NCBI GenBank assembly: GCA_047971145.1
Contig: JBKDZL010000010.1
Location: forward strand, 17,843-81,842
Direction: 5' to 3'
DNA: 64,000 nucleotides
Source of the DNA: JBKDZL01 sp047971145
GTDB taxonomy: Bacteria > Bacillota_I > Bacilli_A > Erysipelotrichales > Erysipelotrichaceae
The position numbers and the translations under genes were made by a program. Shown piece by piece: positions 1 to 9,125 of this stretch. Each line of letters starts with the position of its first letter. The first letter of the stretch is position 1. Below the pieces are notes generated by a model. That model had not been told where the DNA came from. It was given only the letters and a program-made list of their open reading frames with translations, and made no database searches.

Positions 1-410
1 CCAAAGATATTTCTTTGTTTAGCTTTTTGTAAGAGCTCTGTTAAACCATCAATGGTTTTCATTAGTTGGACACCATTTTTTTCTAAGTCTAGTCCTTGAT
101 CAATTTTGAGAAAAGGAACAATTCCTTTTTCTTCCCATAAATAATCAGCAGTTAGTTTATTTTCAATTTCTTTGTCAATAGTATTTTCAAAGAGAATAGC
201 TGCCAAAATTGATTTATTATTAAAACTTGGACTTTGAATTATTCTACTGCGCATTTTATGTACTTCATTAAACATTTCATCCTCATTATTGTAATAAGAA
301 TCATCGACTCCATAGCTCAATAGAGCTTTAGGAGTGCTACCACCACTCTGATCAAGAGCAGCAATAAAGCCATCGTTTTCATTCATTATATTTAATTGTT
401 TTTGATTCAT
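1..410 (-). CDS. fda: Class I fructose-bisphosphate aldolase, N-terminal part (runs off the left edge)
   Basis: Glycolytic aldolase of the small bacterial class I (Schiff-base) type, cleaving fructose 1,6-bisphosphate to two triose phosphates. I translated the minus strand from the ATG at 408-410. The first 136 residues contain the diagnostic stretch FIAALDQSGGSTPKAL followed by LLSYGV, then ENTIDKEIENK and PFLKIDQGL, as in staphylococcal FdaB. The family is about 295 residues, so a little under half is present. A good ribosome site (AAAGGAGAA) precedes the start, and a TATACT-like -10 box lies near 437-442 on the same strand. The gene is transcribed in the same direction as murE but is separated from it by a terminator, so it is probably its own unit. 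Confidence 0.9.
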   Translation of the reverse strand, partial: MNQKQLNIMNENDGFIAALDQSGGSTPKALLSYGVDDSYYNNEDEMFNEVHKMRSRIIQSPSFNNKSILAAILFENTIDKEIENKLTADYLWEEKGIVPFLKIDQGLDLEKNGVQLMKTIDGLTELLQKAKQRNIF

Positions 411-450
411 TTTAAATTCTCCTTTATCTTTAATTGCAGTATAGCACAAT

Positions 451-483
451 AAAAAAATAAAGTGCTGATTTTACTCAAGCACT
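451..483 (-). terminator. Rho-independent terminator after the MurE-type gene
   Basis: Read on the minus strand, AGTGCT and AGCACT form a six-pair stem (478-483 with 461-466) around an 11-nt loop, followed directly by TT, A and a run of T. It starts at the stop codon of the MurE gene and lies just upstream of the aldolase promoter. Confidence 0.75.
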
Positions 484-1894
484 AATTATTTTTAATAAAT
501 TTTTCTACTACATCAATATCACAATAAGGAATATTTTTATCTTTAATTGAGATTTTTCTCTCACTACCTTTACCCAGTATTAATATTAGAGCGTTTTCAT
601 CTGCCATTTTGATGGCTTGTTTGATAGCTGTTTCTCTATCAACAAGTATTTCATATTTGTTATTATTGAAATCACCAGCCATCTCTAAAGCAATTTTACT
701 AGGATCTTCAAAACGAGGATCATCACTAGTAAAAATAGTGTAAGAAGAATTATTTAATATTGTTTGTCCTTTTTCAAAACGGGTTGAGCTATCTCTATCA
801 CCAGCTGCACCAGTGACTGAAACAATTTGTTGATCAAAGTTATTTTTGACAAAATTGAAAATATTATTAATCGCATTTGGCGTGTGGGCAAAGTCTATCA
901 TGATTGTTTTATTATGATATTTAAAACAATGCATCCGACCTTCTATGATAATATTTGGAATTTTATCTATTAGATTTTTCAATTTAAAATTTAATTCTAA
1001 TAAAACAAGTAAGGCAGCACTTAAATTATAAACATTGAAATCACAAGTTAAAGGGCTAGTAATATTACCAGTAATATTATGATATTTTATATTAAAGTTA
1101 GTACTATTAATAGTACATTTTAATATCTCAAATGATAAGGTACTATTAGGATTTTGACCATAGCTTACCACTTTACCTGCTGCAGCTTTACTAAAGGCAG
1201 CTGCATATTGCTCATCACTATTGATAACACAAGGACCCTGAGCTTTAGTTTGTTTGAATAGCTTCAATTTACAAGACAAATAATTTTCCATAGTCTTATG
1301 ATTATTTAAATGGTCTTGACTTAGATTAGTAAAGATACTAGCATCAAACTTTAAATTACATAAGCGATTAAATAAAAAAGCTTCGGAGCTAGCTTCCATT
1401 GCAAGATACTTAATACCATTATCTACCATTTCTCTTATATAGGCATATAGTAAAGTTGGATCAGGGGTGGTATTACCATTATACTCACTTTTATCTTTAT
1501 ATATTAAACCATTAGTACCAATTACTCCACAAATATCTTTGCCTAATAAGCTTTGAATAATGGTGGCAACACTAGTTTTACCATCAGTTCCAGTAATACC
1601 AATAATGATTAAATCATTTTGGGGATTATCATAGAACTTCTGTGTAATGGTTGTGAGTTCAATGGTCGGGTTAGCTACTAGCACAGCTGGTATTGAGTAA
1701 TCATTATCTTGATTAACAATTAGTGCAGCAGCACCATTTTTAATAGCTTCCTCAATAAAGTCATGGCGATCAAAATCACGAGTTTTAATGCAAACAAAAA
1801 GATCACCTTTTTTTACTTTTTTAGAATTTATCGCAATACCTGTAATTTCAGTAGTTAAAGTAGTATTAACCAATTGACTTAATTTTTTGCTCAT
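482..1894 (-). CDS. murE: MurE-type UDP-N-acetylmuramyl-tripeptide synthetase
   Basis: Cytoplasmic Mur ligase that adds the third amino acid to UDP-MurNAc-L-Ala-D-Glu, using ATP. The 470 residues show the N-terminal UDP-binding region (AINSKKVKKGDLFVCI), the Mur ligase P-loop GTDGKTS at 102-108, the central domain with IFTNLSQDHLNNH, and the C-terminal domain with GAAGDRDSSTR. Near residue 388 the substrate-specifying motif reads DDPR rather than the DNPR of classical meso-diaminopimelate enzymes, so the added residue (lysine or diaminopimelate) cannot be settled by eye. The gene is monocistronic. It has no ribosome site; a TATAAA box ends 8 nt before the ATG, so the mRNA is probably leaderless. 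A second MurE-like paralogue such as MurT is unlikely, because no MurT-type zinc-ribbon cysteines or GatD partner are present. Confidence 0.85.
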   Translation of the reverse strand: MSKKLSQLVNTTLTTEITGIAINSKKVKKGDLFVCIKTRDFDRHDFIEEAIKNGAAALIVNQDNDYSIPAVLVANPTIELTTITQKFYDNPQNDLIIIGITGTDGKTSVATIIQSLLGKDICGVIGTNGLIYKDKSEYNGNTTPDPTLLYAYIREMVDNGIKYLAMEASSEAFLFNRLCNLKFDASIFTNLSQDHLNNHKTMENYLSCKLKLFKQTKAQGPCVINSDEQYAAAFSKAAAGKVVSYGQNPNSTLSFEILKCTINSTNFNIKYHNITGNITSPLTCDFNVYNLSAALLVLLELNFKLKNLIDKIPNIIIEGRMHCFKYHNKTIMIDFAHTPNAINNIFNFVKNNFDQQIVSVTGAAGDRDSSTRFEKGQTILNNSSYTIFTSDDPRFEDPSKIALEMAGDFNNNKYEILVDRETAIKQAIKMADENALILILGKGSERKISIKDKNIPYCDIDVVEKFIKNN

Positions 1895-1983
1895 AGTAAT
1901 ATTTTATACCAATTTAATCGATAAATGAACATTAATAAGAAATAGCTAAGTATTCTTTTGTTTTAATATGTTATAATTGTTCT

Positions 1984-2802
1984 ATGAAACATATATTCTT
2001 TGATTTAGATGGTACTCTTTTTTCAGCCCATGGTGAGCTAATACCAGATAGCGCTCTTTTAGCCCTAAAAAAACTAAAGGCTAATAAACATAAGGTTTAT
2101 ATTGCGACTGGGCGTCCATATCATCAAATTCAAGATTTATTAAAACGCCAAATAATTGATTGGGATGGTTATATTTGTGGTGCAGGAACTTATGTTGAAT
2201 TTAATGGCGAAGTAATTTTAAATGAGCAGATAGATATGGCTTTAGTGGATGAGGTAATAACTCATACTGATAAATTAAATATTGGTATAGAAATTGATGG
2301 TGAAAAGGGTGGCTATTTTTCTAAGAAAGGTCTTGCTGATATGTATCATAATATTAAAGAAGCTCAACCAGAATATACAGATAAAGATATTCAAGATAGG
2401 TTGGATAATATTTTTAACTCTAAAGAATTCTCAGGATATAAAAATGATAAAATTTGTAAGTTTATGATTAGTGGCTTTACACAAGAAACACTGAAGCAGT
2501 TAGAAGATTTAATTGGTGATAGATTCCAATTTGTTACAGGCGAAAAACGCTCTGAAATCTTATTGAAAAAATATAATAAAGCAACAGGTATTAGCTTTTT
2601 AGCTCAGCATTCAAATGTGTCAATTAATGATTGTATAGGCATTGGCGATAGCTTGAATGATTATGAAATGATTAGAGATTGTGGGATAGGTGTTGCGATG
2701 GGTAATGCTCATCCTTTGGTTAAAGAAGTGGCTGATTACATTAGTGCTGATGCCAGTGCTGATGGCATTTATCAAGCTATAAAAGCATTAGATCTAATAT
2801 AG
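1984..2802 (+). CDS. Cof-type HAD-IIB family phosphatase
   Basis: Haloacid dehalogenase hydrolase of 272 residues, the usual length for Cof-like sugar-phosphate or nucleotide phosphatases. Motif I is FFDLDGT with D7 as nucleophile and D9 as general acid; the C2-type cap occupies the middle; motif IV is GIGDSLNDYEMI near residues 219-230. The exact substrate cannot be read from sequence. It is followed after 10 nt by the mupG-type gene, so the two probably share a transcript, which suggests (inference) a phosphosugar from cell-wall recycling. The start has no ribosome site: an extended -10 (TGTTATAAT, box at 1972-1977) ends 6 nt before the ATG, which predicts a leaderless mRNA. Confidence 0.85.
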   Translation: MKHIFFDLDGTLFSAHGELIPDSALLALKKLKANKHKVYIATGRPYHQIQDLLKRQIIDWDGYICGAGTYVEFNGEVILNEQIDMALVDEVITHTDKLNIGIEIDGEKGGYFSKKGLADMYHNIKEAQPEYTDKDIQDRLDNIFNSKEFSGYKNDKICKFMISGFTQETLKQLEDLIGDRFQFVTGEKRSEILLKKYNKATGISFLAQHSNVSINDCIGIGDSLNDYEMIRDCGIGVAMGNAHPLVKEVADYISADASADGIYQAIKALDLI

Positions 2803-2812
2803 GAGAGAGAAT

Positions 2813-3991
2813 ATGTACTATTATGGTGTTTCGGTTTATCCAGATTTAAGACCAATTACTGAGATTGAAGAATATCTCAAAACGGCAAGCAGCTATGGCT
2901 GTCGTAGAGTTTTCTCTAGTATGTTTTCTGTTGAAGGTAGTAATGAGCAAATCATTGATTACTTTAGAGAATTCATTAAAATTGCGCATGATAATAAAAT
3001 TGAGGTAGTTTTAGATGTCAATACTGAATTTTTAAAACAATTAGCTGTGGAGCCCACTGATTTAAAGCTTTTTAGTGATATTGGTGTCGATATGTTACGT
3101 ATGGATGGTAATTATAATGATGAGCGAGATATTAAGTTAATTACTAATAAATATGGTATTAAAATAGAATTTAATGCTTCAGCTGTTGATGAGTCTTTTG
3201 TTAAATTTATTGCTGATAACAAAGTTGATCCAGAGTTGGTTTATTTTGGACATAATTTTTATCCTCAAAGGTATACTGCACTTAGTTGGGATACTTTTAT
3301 TAAAGCCAATCAAGTTATTAAGAAATATGGTTTTTATCATCTTAGTGCTTTTGTCAGCTCTAATGCTCCTGATACTCATGGGGTTTGGGATGCGATAGTT
3401 GGACTTCCAACAGTAGAAAAGCTAAGAGATTTACCGATTGATTTACAAGCGAGAGTTTTATTAGCAACAAATGATATTGATATGATTTTGATTGGTAATG
3501 CTTATGCTAATCAGCAAGAGTTAAAAGTTTTGGGAGAGTTGGATATTAAAGTAAATCTTCCTGATCAAGTACTTAAAAGTCCGCTAATAAATTATTTTAA
3601 AGAACTATCTGATAATAAGAAAACTCCAATTGTAATAAAAGTTCAAACAGTGAGCGATATTAGTAAAATTGAGGAAGAAATACTTTTTGATTTTGCTCCT
3701 CATGCTGATATGGGTGATAGCTCAGAGTGGATTTGGCGTACCAGAATTCCCCGTTTTTTCTATAATGATAAAAAAATCAAGTATCGTAAATATGATTTAG
3801 AAAACTTCGAGGTGGGTGATATTGTTGTGGTCAATGAAAATTATCAACACTATGGTGGTGAAATACAGATTGTTTTAGAACCAATTATCAATGATGGTAC
3901 TCGTAATTTGGTTGCCAAAATTAGTAAAGAAGAATTAATCTTGTTAGATTTAATCAAAGCTAAGGATATAGTTATCTTTAAAAGAAAATAA
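2813..3991 (+). CDS. mupG: MupG-type TIM-barrel protein (6-phospho-N-acetylmuramidase family, former DUF871)
   Basis: The 392-residue protein begins with YYYGVSVYPDLRPITEIEEYL and continues with CRRVFSSMFSVEG, the hallmark of the DUF871/MupG family. Characterised Staphylococcus MupG splits MurNAc-6-phosphate-GlcNAc during cell-wall turnover. The N-terminal two thirds form the predicted TIM barrel and the last 120 or so residues form the small C-terminal domain (RFFYNDKKIKYRKYDL, then EVGDIVVVNENY). The ribosome site is AGGAGAG, 6 nt before the ATG. Unlike in Staphylococcus, it is not beside murQ or a MurNAc PTS here; its partner is the HAD phosphatase upstream. Family assignment is firm; the substrate is inferred. 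Confidence 0.8.
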   Translation: MYYYGVSVYPDLRPITEIEEYLKTASSYGCRRVFSSMFSVEGSNEQIIDYFREFIKIAHDNKIEVVLDVNTEFLKQLAVEPTDLKLFSDIGVDMLRMDGNYNDERDIKLITNKYGIKIEFNASAVDESFVKFIADNKVDPELVYFGHNFYPQRYTALSWDTFIKANQVIKKYGFYHLSAFVSSNAPDTHGVWDAIVGLPTVEKLRDLPIDLQARVLLATNDIDMILIGNAYANQQELKVLGELDIKVNLPDQVLKSPLINYFKELSDNKKTPIVIKVQTVSDISKIEEEILFDFAPHADMGDSSEWIWRTRIPRFFYNDKKIKYRKYDLENFEVGDIVVVNENYQHYGGEIQIVLEPIINDGTRNLVAKISKEELILLDLIKAKDIVIFKRK

Positions 3992-4049
3992 TTTCATTAT
4001 TAAAATTACTATTTTTGATAGTTTCTGATTGCGCAATTTAATTAGTCTT

Positions 4050-5714
4050 TTAAGCGAACTTGTTGTAATAAGGTTCGTTTTTCTTTTTGTTTTTTACTTT
4101 TTTAAGAGGTTTATTTTTGGCATCAAGATAATCATTATAATTACCACTATAAGTTGTTAATTCATAATTTTCTAAATAAATTATTTTAGTACTTACTTGA
4201 TTAATAAAATAGCGATCATGGGAAATAAATAATACTGTTCCAGAAAAATTATTGATTGCTTCTTCCAGTATTTCTTTAGTGTCAATATCAATATGGTTAG
4301 TGGGCTCATCAAGTATTAATAGATTTGGTTGTTGACTAATGAGTTCTAAGAGTTTTAAGCGTACTTTTTCACCACCTGATAAACTTTTTACTCGTTTAAA
4401 GACATTGTCGCCATGGAAGTGATATCTTGATAAAATGGCTCTAAGTGTTTCTTCTGTGCCCCCAAAGCTGTGACGAGAATTCTCAATGACAGTCATATTT
4501 TCATTTTCAAAGCTAATTTCTTGGGGTAGGTAGCCTATTTTAACTCGATTGCCTAATTTAATATTAGGATTATTATTTTTAAGTATTTCTTTAATTAGAG
4601 TTGATTTACCACTGCCATTATCGCCCATAAGACAAGCTTTCTCTTGAAAGAGTAGCTCAGTATTACTATCGACTAATAGGATTTTCTCCGCAATAGTTAA
4701 ATTAAGATCAGTGATTTTTAAAACTACTTTTGCAGATCGCTCATTTATTATGAAATCAATCGGCAAGTCTTTGTTTTTTAAGGGCTTATCTAATAGTTCT
4801 AATTTTTCTAATCTTTTTTCAATATTGATAGCTCGACGATAGAACTTTTCACCACCACCATTATCACCAAATTCTCTTAGTTTTTTAATTTGTTCCAACA
4901 TCTTAGTGACTAACTTTTGTTGATTTTTATATTGTTCAAATAAAGCATCTATTCTTCGTTGATTTTCTGCTAAGTAATAAGTGTAATTACCATAATAAAT
5001 ATCGCTAGAGCCTCGATAAATCAGATAGATTTTATTGACAATTTTATCTAAAAAGAAGCGATCATGAGAACTGACGATAATTGTACCTTGATAGTTATTT
5101 AAGAATTGCTCAAACCACTCAAGTGTTTTTATATCTAAATGGTTGGTAGGCTCATCTAAGAGTAAAATATCTGGTTGTTTAATCATCAGTGAGGCAAGAT
5201 TAATCAGTGTTTTCTCGCCACCTGAGAGAGTATTATAAGCTCTATCAATAAAGTGGTAAATATTAAAACCTTGGCAAATAAATTTAATTTTATTATCAAT
5301 CTCATAACCACCAGCTTTTTCAAAGCGCTCTTGCAATTTAGTATATTTATTTAAATTACCTTGATAATTTGGATCATTAAAATCAACTAATAATTCAGCT
5401 GTAGTTTGTAAGTTTTTTTCCATAGCCAGAATTTCTTCAAAAGGCTCATAAAGTATTGTTTTCACTAAGGTATCATCAGGATATGTAGGTGGTATTTGTA
5501 GTAATAAGCCAATACTGGCTTCTTTTCTAATATTAACACTGCCACTATCAAGATTTTCTAAACCACAGATGATTTTAAAAATAGTGGTCTTCCCACTACC
5601 ATTAGGACCAATTAATCCTATTCTTTCATTTTTTTTCACATCCATAGTAAAATCTTTGAGAATTTGATTAAAACCAAAGTTTTTGTTAGCTTTGCCAATA
5701 TTTATTTCACTCAT
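4050..5714 (-). CDS. ABC-F family ATPase (ribosome-associated, possible antibiotic-resistance type)
   Basis: A 554-residue protein with two ABC domains and no membrane segments, so a translation factor rather than a transporter. Domain 1 has Walker A GPNGSGKTT (36-44), signature LSGGEKTLINL and LLLDEPTNHLD; domain 2 has GDNGSGKST near residue 364, LSGGEKVRLKL and LILDEPTNHID. The charged interdomain linker at about 235-330 would reach the ribosomal E and P sites. Length and linker resemble the ARE ABC-F group (Vga, Lsa, Msr) as well as housekeeping Uup or YdiF-like members, so resistance cannot be claimed. The mRNA is probably leaderless: TATAAT ends 7 nt before the ATG on the minus strand. 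The gene is convergent with mupG. Confidence 0.85.
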   Translation of the reverse strand: MSEINIGKANKNFGFNQILKDFTMDVKKNERIGLIGPNGSGKTTIFKIICGLENLDSGSVNIRKEASIGLLLQIPPTYPDDTLVKTILYEPFEEILAMEKNLQTTAELLVDFNDPNYQGNLNKYTKLQERFEKAGGYEIDNKIKFICQGFNIYHFIDRAYNTLSGGEKTLINLASLMIKQPDILLLDEPTNHLDIKTLEWFEQFLNNYQGTIIVSSHDRFFLDKIVNKIYLIYRGSSDIYYGNYTYYLAENQRRIDALFEQYKNQQKLVTKMLEQIKKLREFGDNGGGEKFYRRAINIEKRLEKLELLDKPLKNKDLPIDFIINERSAKVVLKITDLNLTIAEKILLVDSNTELLFQEKACLMGDNGSGKSTLIKEILKNNNPNIKLGNRVKIGYLPQEISFENENMTVIENSRHSFGGTEETLRAILSRYHFHGDNVFKRVKSLSGGEKVRLKLLELISQQPNLLILDEPTNHIDIDTKEILEEAINNFSGTVLFISHDRYFINQVSTKIIYLENYELTTYSGNYNDYLDAKNKPLKKVKNKKKNEPYYNKFA

Positions 5715-5780
5715 GCTAAGTATTATATAATAAATTTAAGTAGTTATCAATTAAGCTAAATTTGTGTTATAATTTTAAAG

Positions 5781-6665
5781 ATGAAAATAAAAGCAATTGT
5801 TACAGATATGGATTGTACCCTCTTAAATAAAGAGCATGAAATAAGTGAAAGAAACAAAAAAGCTTTAATTGAAGCCCAACAAAAAGGTATCAAAGTGGTT
5901 TTAGCTTCCGGTAGAAGTTATGATCATATCTATGATAAAGCATTAGATTTAGAGTTAGATAAATATGGTGGTTATATTATTTGTGATAATGGTGGTGGTT
6001 ATTCTAAAGTAGCAGATAATAAAAAAGAGGTGGTAGTAACCTTTGGCGAGGATGAAGGACGAGAGTTATTTAATTTTGTCAAAGATTATCAAGTTGAAAT
6101 AATGGTCATAGTTGATGGAAAAATTTACTTGCATATTCCAGATATTTATGGTGATTTTACTGAGTTATTGCCTGAACAAAAAAAGTATATTGAAAGTCAT
6201 CCTTGGTTCAAATCGGCCAATGAGGAAATAGTGGATTACACTAATAAACATTTTGAAGAATATCATGATTTACAAAATGCCAACCAATTACCTAAAAAAT
6301 TTACTAAAATGGCGATGTGTTCATATGATATCAATCGTTTAAGAAAAGTTCAAACTGAACTAATTAAAAAATTTGAGGGAAAATATAATACAATTTTTTG
6401 CTCACCAGAGTGGTTAGAAGTGAATCCTCGACTGGCAACAAAAGGAAAAATGTTACGTAAGGTAGCGGCCATGATGGATGTTGAATTAGATGAAATCATG
6501 GTATTTGGTGATAGTGAAAATGATGCCTCAATGTTTAGAATAGTAAAAAATAGTGTGGCAGTTGCCAATGCGATGGATGTGATACATAAATTAGCAAGTG
6601 ATCACACTGATCATCATGATGATGATGGAGTTGCGAATTATTTATATAAAACGGTATTGAAATAA
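5781..6665 (+). CDS. Cof-type HAD-IIB family phosphatase (second copy)
   Basis: HAD hydrolase of 294 residues. Motif I is TDMDCTLLNKEH with D9 as the nucleophile and D11 as the acid; note Cys instead of Gly in DxDG, tolerated in the family. A lysine at about 231 and motif IV FGDSENDASMF near 240 complete the site. The histidine- and aspartate-rich C-terminus (SDHTDHHDDDGV) fits metal binding. Substrate unknown. It is divergent from the ABC-F gene, and the next gene (tsaC) starts at the base after its stop, so both are on one mRNA. An extended -10, TGTTATAAT, has its box at 5768-5773, 7 nt from the ATG, and there is no ribosome site, so it is predicted leaderless. Confidence 0.85.
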   Translation: MKIKAIVTDMDCTLLNKEHEISERNKKALIEAQQKGIKVVLASGRSYDHIYDKALDLELDKYGGYIICDNGGGYSKVADNKKEVVVTFGEDEGRELFNFVKDYQVEIMVIVDGKIYLHIPDIYGDFTELLPEQKKYIESHPWFKSANEEIVDYTNKHFEEYHDLQNANQLPKKFTKMAMCSYDINRLRKVQTELIKKFEGKYNTIFCSPEWLEVNPRLATKGKMLRKVAAMMDVELDEIMVFGDSENDASMFRIVKNSVAVANAMDVIHKLASDHTDHHDDDGVANYLYKTVLK

Positions 6666-7274
6666 ATGGAAACAAAATTATATAGTACAATTGATATCTT
6701 GGAAATAGTTGAACAAATAAAAGCTGATAATTTAATTGCTTTTCCCACTGATACAGTTTTTGGCTTAGCTGGAAATTTAACTTTAGCAGCACTAAATAAT
6801 TTAAAAAAAGCTAAAGGAAGACCAGCTGATAAACCTTTTCCTATTATGGTCAGTAATATTGAAATGATTAAAACAATTGCCATGGTTAATCAACAAGAGG
6901 AAGCAGTAATAAGAACTCTGATGCCTGGGGCTTTAACTATTATTTTAAACAAGAAAAAAGACTTAGCTGATATTTTTACTAATAATCAAGATAGTGTTGC
7001 GATTAGAATGCCTAATGATAAATTTATTTTAGAGTTAATTAATAGGATAAATAATCCGATTATGGTTAGTAGTGCTAATGTTAGTGGTAATAGCAATACC
7101 ACTAATACTGAAGAAGTTTTAGAGCAATTAAAGGGTAAAATTAGTGGTGTAGTAGCAGGTGTCAGTGGTGGAAGTTTACCATCGACCATTGTAGATTGTC
7201 GTGATGGTATTAAAATATTAAGGAATGGAGAAATTACCTTAGCTAATATTAAGGAGGTCTTAAATGAAAGATAA
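6666..7274 (+). CDS. tsaC: L-threonylcarbamoyladenylate synthase (Sua5/YrdC/TsaC family)
   Basis: Makes threonylcarbamoyl-AMP from threonine, bicarbonate and ATP for the t6A37 modification of tRNAs reading ANN codons. The 202-residue protein is the short form without the C-terminal Sua5 domain. It shows the family motifs FPTDTVFGLAGN, KKAKGRPADKPFPIMV (the KxR/Px nucleotide site) and VSSANVSGNSNT. The ATG follows the stop of the HAD gene with no gap and no clear ribosome site, so translation is presumably coupled. Its end overlaps glyA by 11 nt, matching the tsaC-glyA-upp order of many Bacillota. Confidence 0.9.
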   Translation: METKLYSTIDILEIVEQIKADNLIAFPTDTVFGLAGNLTLAALNNLKKAKGRPADKPFPIMVSNIEMIKTIAMVNQQEEAVIRTLMPGALTIILNKKKDLADIFTNNQDSVAIRMPNDKFILELINRINNPIMVSSANVSGNSNTTNTEEVLEQLKGKISGVVAGVSGGSLPSTIVDCRDGIKILRNGEITLANIKEVLNER

Positions 7275-8487
7275 ATTAATTGAAAAGGCAATTGCCGATG
7301 AAGCTCAACGTCAAAACAATAATATTGAATTGATAGCTTCGGAGAATTTTGTTAGTGCTGATGTTTTGGAAGCATTGGGGTCTATTATGACTAATAAATA
7401 TGCTGAGGGTTACCCTAATAAGCGTTATTATGGTGGTTGTGAGTATATTGATGTTGCTGAATCTTTAGCAATTGAAAGAGCTAAAGAGTTGTTTGGTGCT
7501 GAGCACGCTAATGTTCAAGCTCACTCAGGATCACAAGCTAATATGGCTGTTTATATGGCTGTTTTAAAGCCTGGTGATAAAGTTTTGGGTATGGATTTAG
7601 CAGCTGGAGGACACTTAACTCATGGTCATCCTTTAAGTTTTAGTGGTGATTTATATGAGTTTTCTAGTTATGGTGTTAGTGCAGATACTCATTTGATTGA
7701 TTATGATGATTTAAAAGAGAAAGCATTGAAAATACGACCAAAATTAATAGTGGCAGGAGCTTCTGCTTATTCTAGATTTATTGATTTTAAAAGAATCAAA
7801 GAAATTGCGGATGAAGTTGGTTGTTATTTTATGGTTGATATGGCTCATATTGCTGGTTTAGTGGCAGCAGGTTTACATCCTGATCCAATACCTTATGCTG
7901 ATTTTGTTACTAGTACAACTCACAAGACTCTCAGAGGGCCCAGAGGTGGCTTAATACTATGTAAAAATAATGTAGCAGCTTTACTAGATAAAAAGGTTTT
8001 CCCTGGAATTCAAGGTGGTCCTTTAGAACATTGTATTGCGGCTAAGGCAGTGGCATTTTATGAAGCACTAGATCCTAGTTTTAAAGTTTATCAACAGCAG
8101 GTCTTAGATAATATTCAAGCGATGGTTAAAGTTTTTAAGGCAAATAATATTAAGTTGGTTGCCGATGGTAGTGACAATCATCTTTTAATGGTTGATGTTA
8201 GATCAGCTTTTGGTATCAGTGGTAAAGATGCTGAAACTGCTTTAGATAAAGTGGGCATTACCTGTAATAAAAATAGTATTCCTTTTGATCAAGCTAAACC
8301 TATGATTACCAGTGGAATCAGAGTAGGAAGTCCGGCGATGACAAGTAGAGGTTTTAAAGAGGCAGAGTTTACCCTTTTAACTAATTGGATTATTGAAGTG
8401 TTAGAGAATATTAATAACGAGGCAGTATTGAATAAAATAAAGAGTGCAGTTAGTGAGTTAACTGCGAAATTCCCAAGTAGAGTATAG
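7264..8487 (+). CDS. glyA: Serine hydroxymethyltransferase
   Basis: PLP enzyme interconverting serine and glycine while charging tetrahydrofolate with a one-carbon unit. The 407-residue length is typical. Visible motifs are NIELIASENF, AEGYPNKRYYGGCE, VDMAHIAGLVAAG and the PLP-lysine segment TSTTHKTLRGPRGG near residue 225. A textbook ribosome site (AAGGAGGT, 7251-7258) lies inside the end of tsaC. The glyA-upp-atp arrangement is well known from Bacillus and clostridia. Confidence 0.95.
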   Translation: MKDKLIEKAIADEAQRQNNNIELIASENFVSADVLEALGSIMTNKYAEGYPNKRYYGGCEYIDVAESLAIERAKELFGAEHANVQAHSGSQANMAVYMAVLKPGDKVLGMDLAAGGHLTHGHPLSFSGDLYEFSSYGVSADTHLIDYDDLKEKALKIRPKLIVAGASAYSRFIDFKRIKEIADEVGCYFMVDMAHIAGLVAAGLHPDPIPYADFVTSTTHKTLRGPRGGLILCKNNVAALLDKKVFPGIQGGPLEHCIAAKAVAFYEALDPSFKVYQQQVLDNIQAMVKVFKANNIKLVADGSDNHLLMVDVRSAFGISGKDAETALDKVGITCNKNSIPFDQAKPMITSGIRVGSPAMTSRGFKEAEFTLLTNWIIEVLENINNEAVLNKIKSAVSELTAKFPSRV

Positions 8488-8501
8488 GAGGACTAAGGAA
8501 T

Positions 8502-9122
8502 ATGCTTAAAGTGTTAGAACATCCTTTAATTGATCACAAATTAACTCAAATGCGTGATGAAGAAACAGGTACTAAGAATTTTCGGCAAAATTTAGATGAA
8601 ATCGCCGGTTTAATGGCCTATGAGATTACTAGAGATTTACCAACTAAAATCAAGGAAATTAAAACGCCAATTCAAATGATGAATGGTTCTGAAATATCTA
8701 AAGATATTATTTTGGTGCCGATTTTAAGAGCTGGTTTAGGAATGGTTAATGGTATTTTGAATTTAGTGCCAACGGCTAAAGTGAGTCATGTGGGTATGTA
8801 TAGAGATGAGGAAACACTAGAACCTCATGAGTATTTCTTTAAATATCCTAGTTGTTTAGATGTTTCAGAAATTATGGTTTTAGATCCAATGTTGGCAACT
8901 GGTGGTTCTGCTGCGGCTGCTATTGATTTGATTAAAGGCAAAGGCGCAAGTAATATTAAATTAGTTTGTATAGTAGGCTCACCTGAGGGAGTAGCTCGTA
9001 TTGAAAAAGAGCATCCCGATGTGGATATTTACTTGGCGGCTTTAGATGAAAAGCTAAATGAAAAAGGTTATATTGTTCCAGGTTTAGGTGATGCTGGTGA
9101 TAGGATTTTTGGAACTAAATAA
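8502..9122 (+). CDS. upp: Uracil phosphoribosyltransferase
   Basis: Salvages uracil to UMP with PRPP. The 206 residues carry the N-terminal HPLIDHKLTQMRDEET, the RAGLGM motif, the PRPP loop VLDPMLATGGSAAAAI and the C-terminal DEKLNEKGYIVPGLGDAGDRIFGT, all diagnostic of Upp. The ribosome site is TAGGAGGA and the spacing from glyA is 14 nt. It is the last biosynthetic gene before the ATP synthase cluster. Confidence 0.95.
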   Translation: MLKVLEHPLIDHKLTQMRDEETGTKNFRQNLDEIAGLMAYEITRDLPTKIKEIKTPIQMMNGSEISKDIILVPILRAGLGMVNGILNLVPTAKVSHVGMYRDEETLEPHEYFFKYPSCLDVSEIMVLDPMLATGGSAAAAIDLIKGKGASNIKLVCIVGSPEGVARIEKEHPDVDIYLAALDEKLNEKGYIVPGLGDAGDRIFGTK

Positions 9123-9125
9123 ATA

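Noticed and set aside
6350..7291. Several open frames on the minus strand opposite the HAD and tsaC genes
   Set aside because: They lie fully inside well-supported plus-strand genes, lack ribosome sites and show no recognisable motifs.
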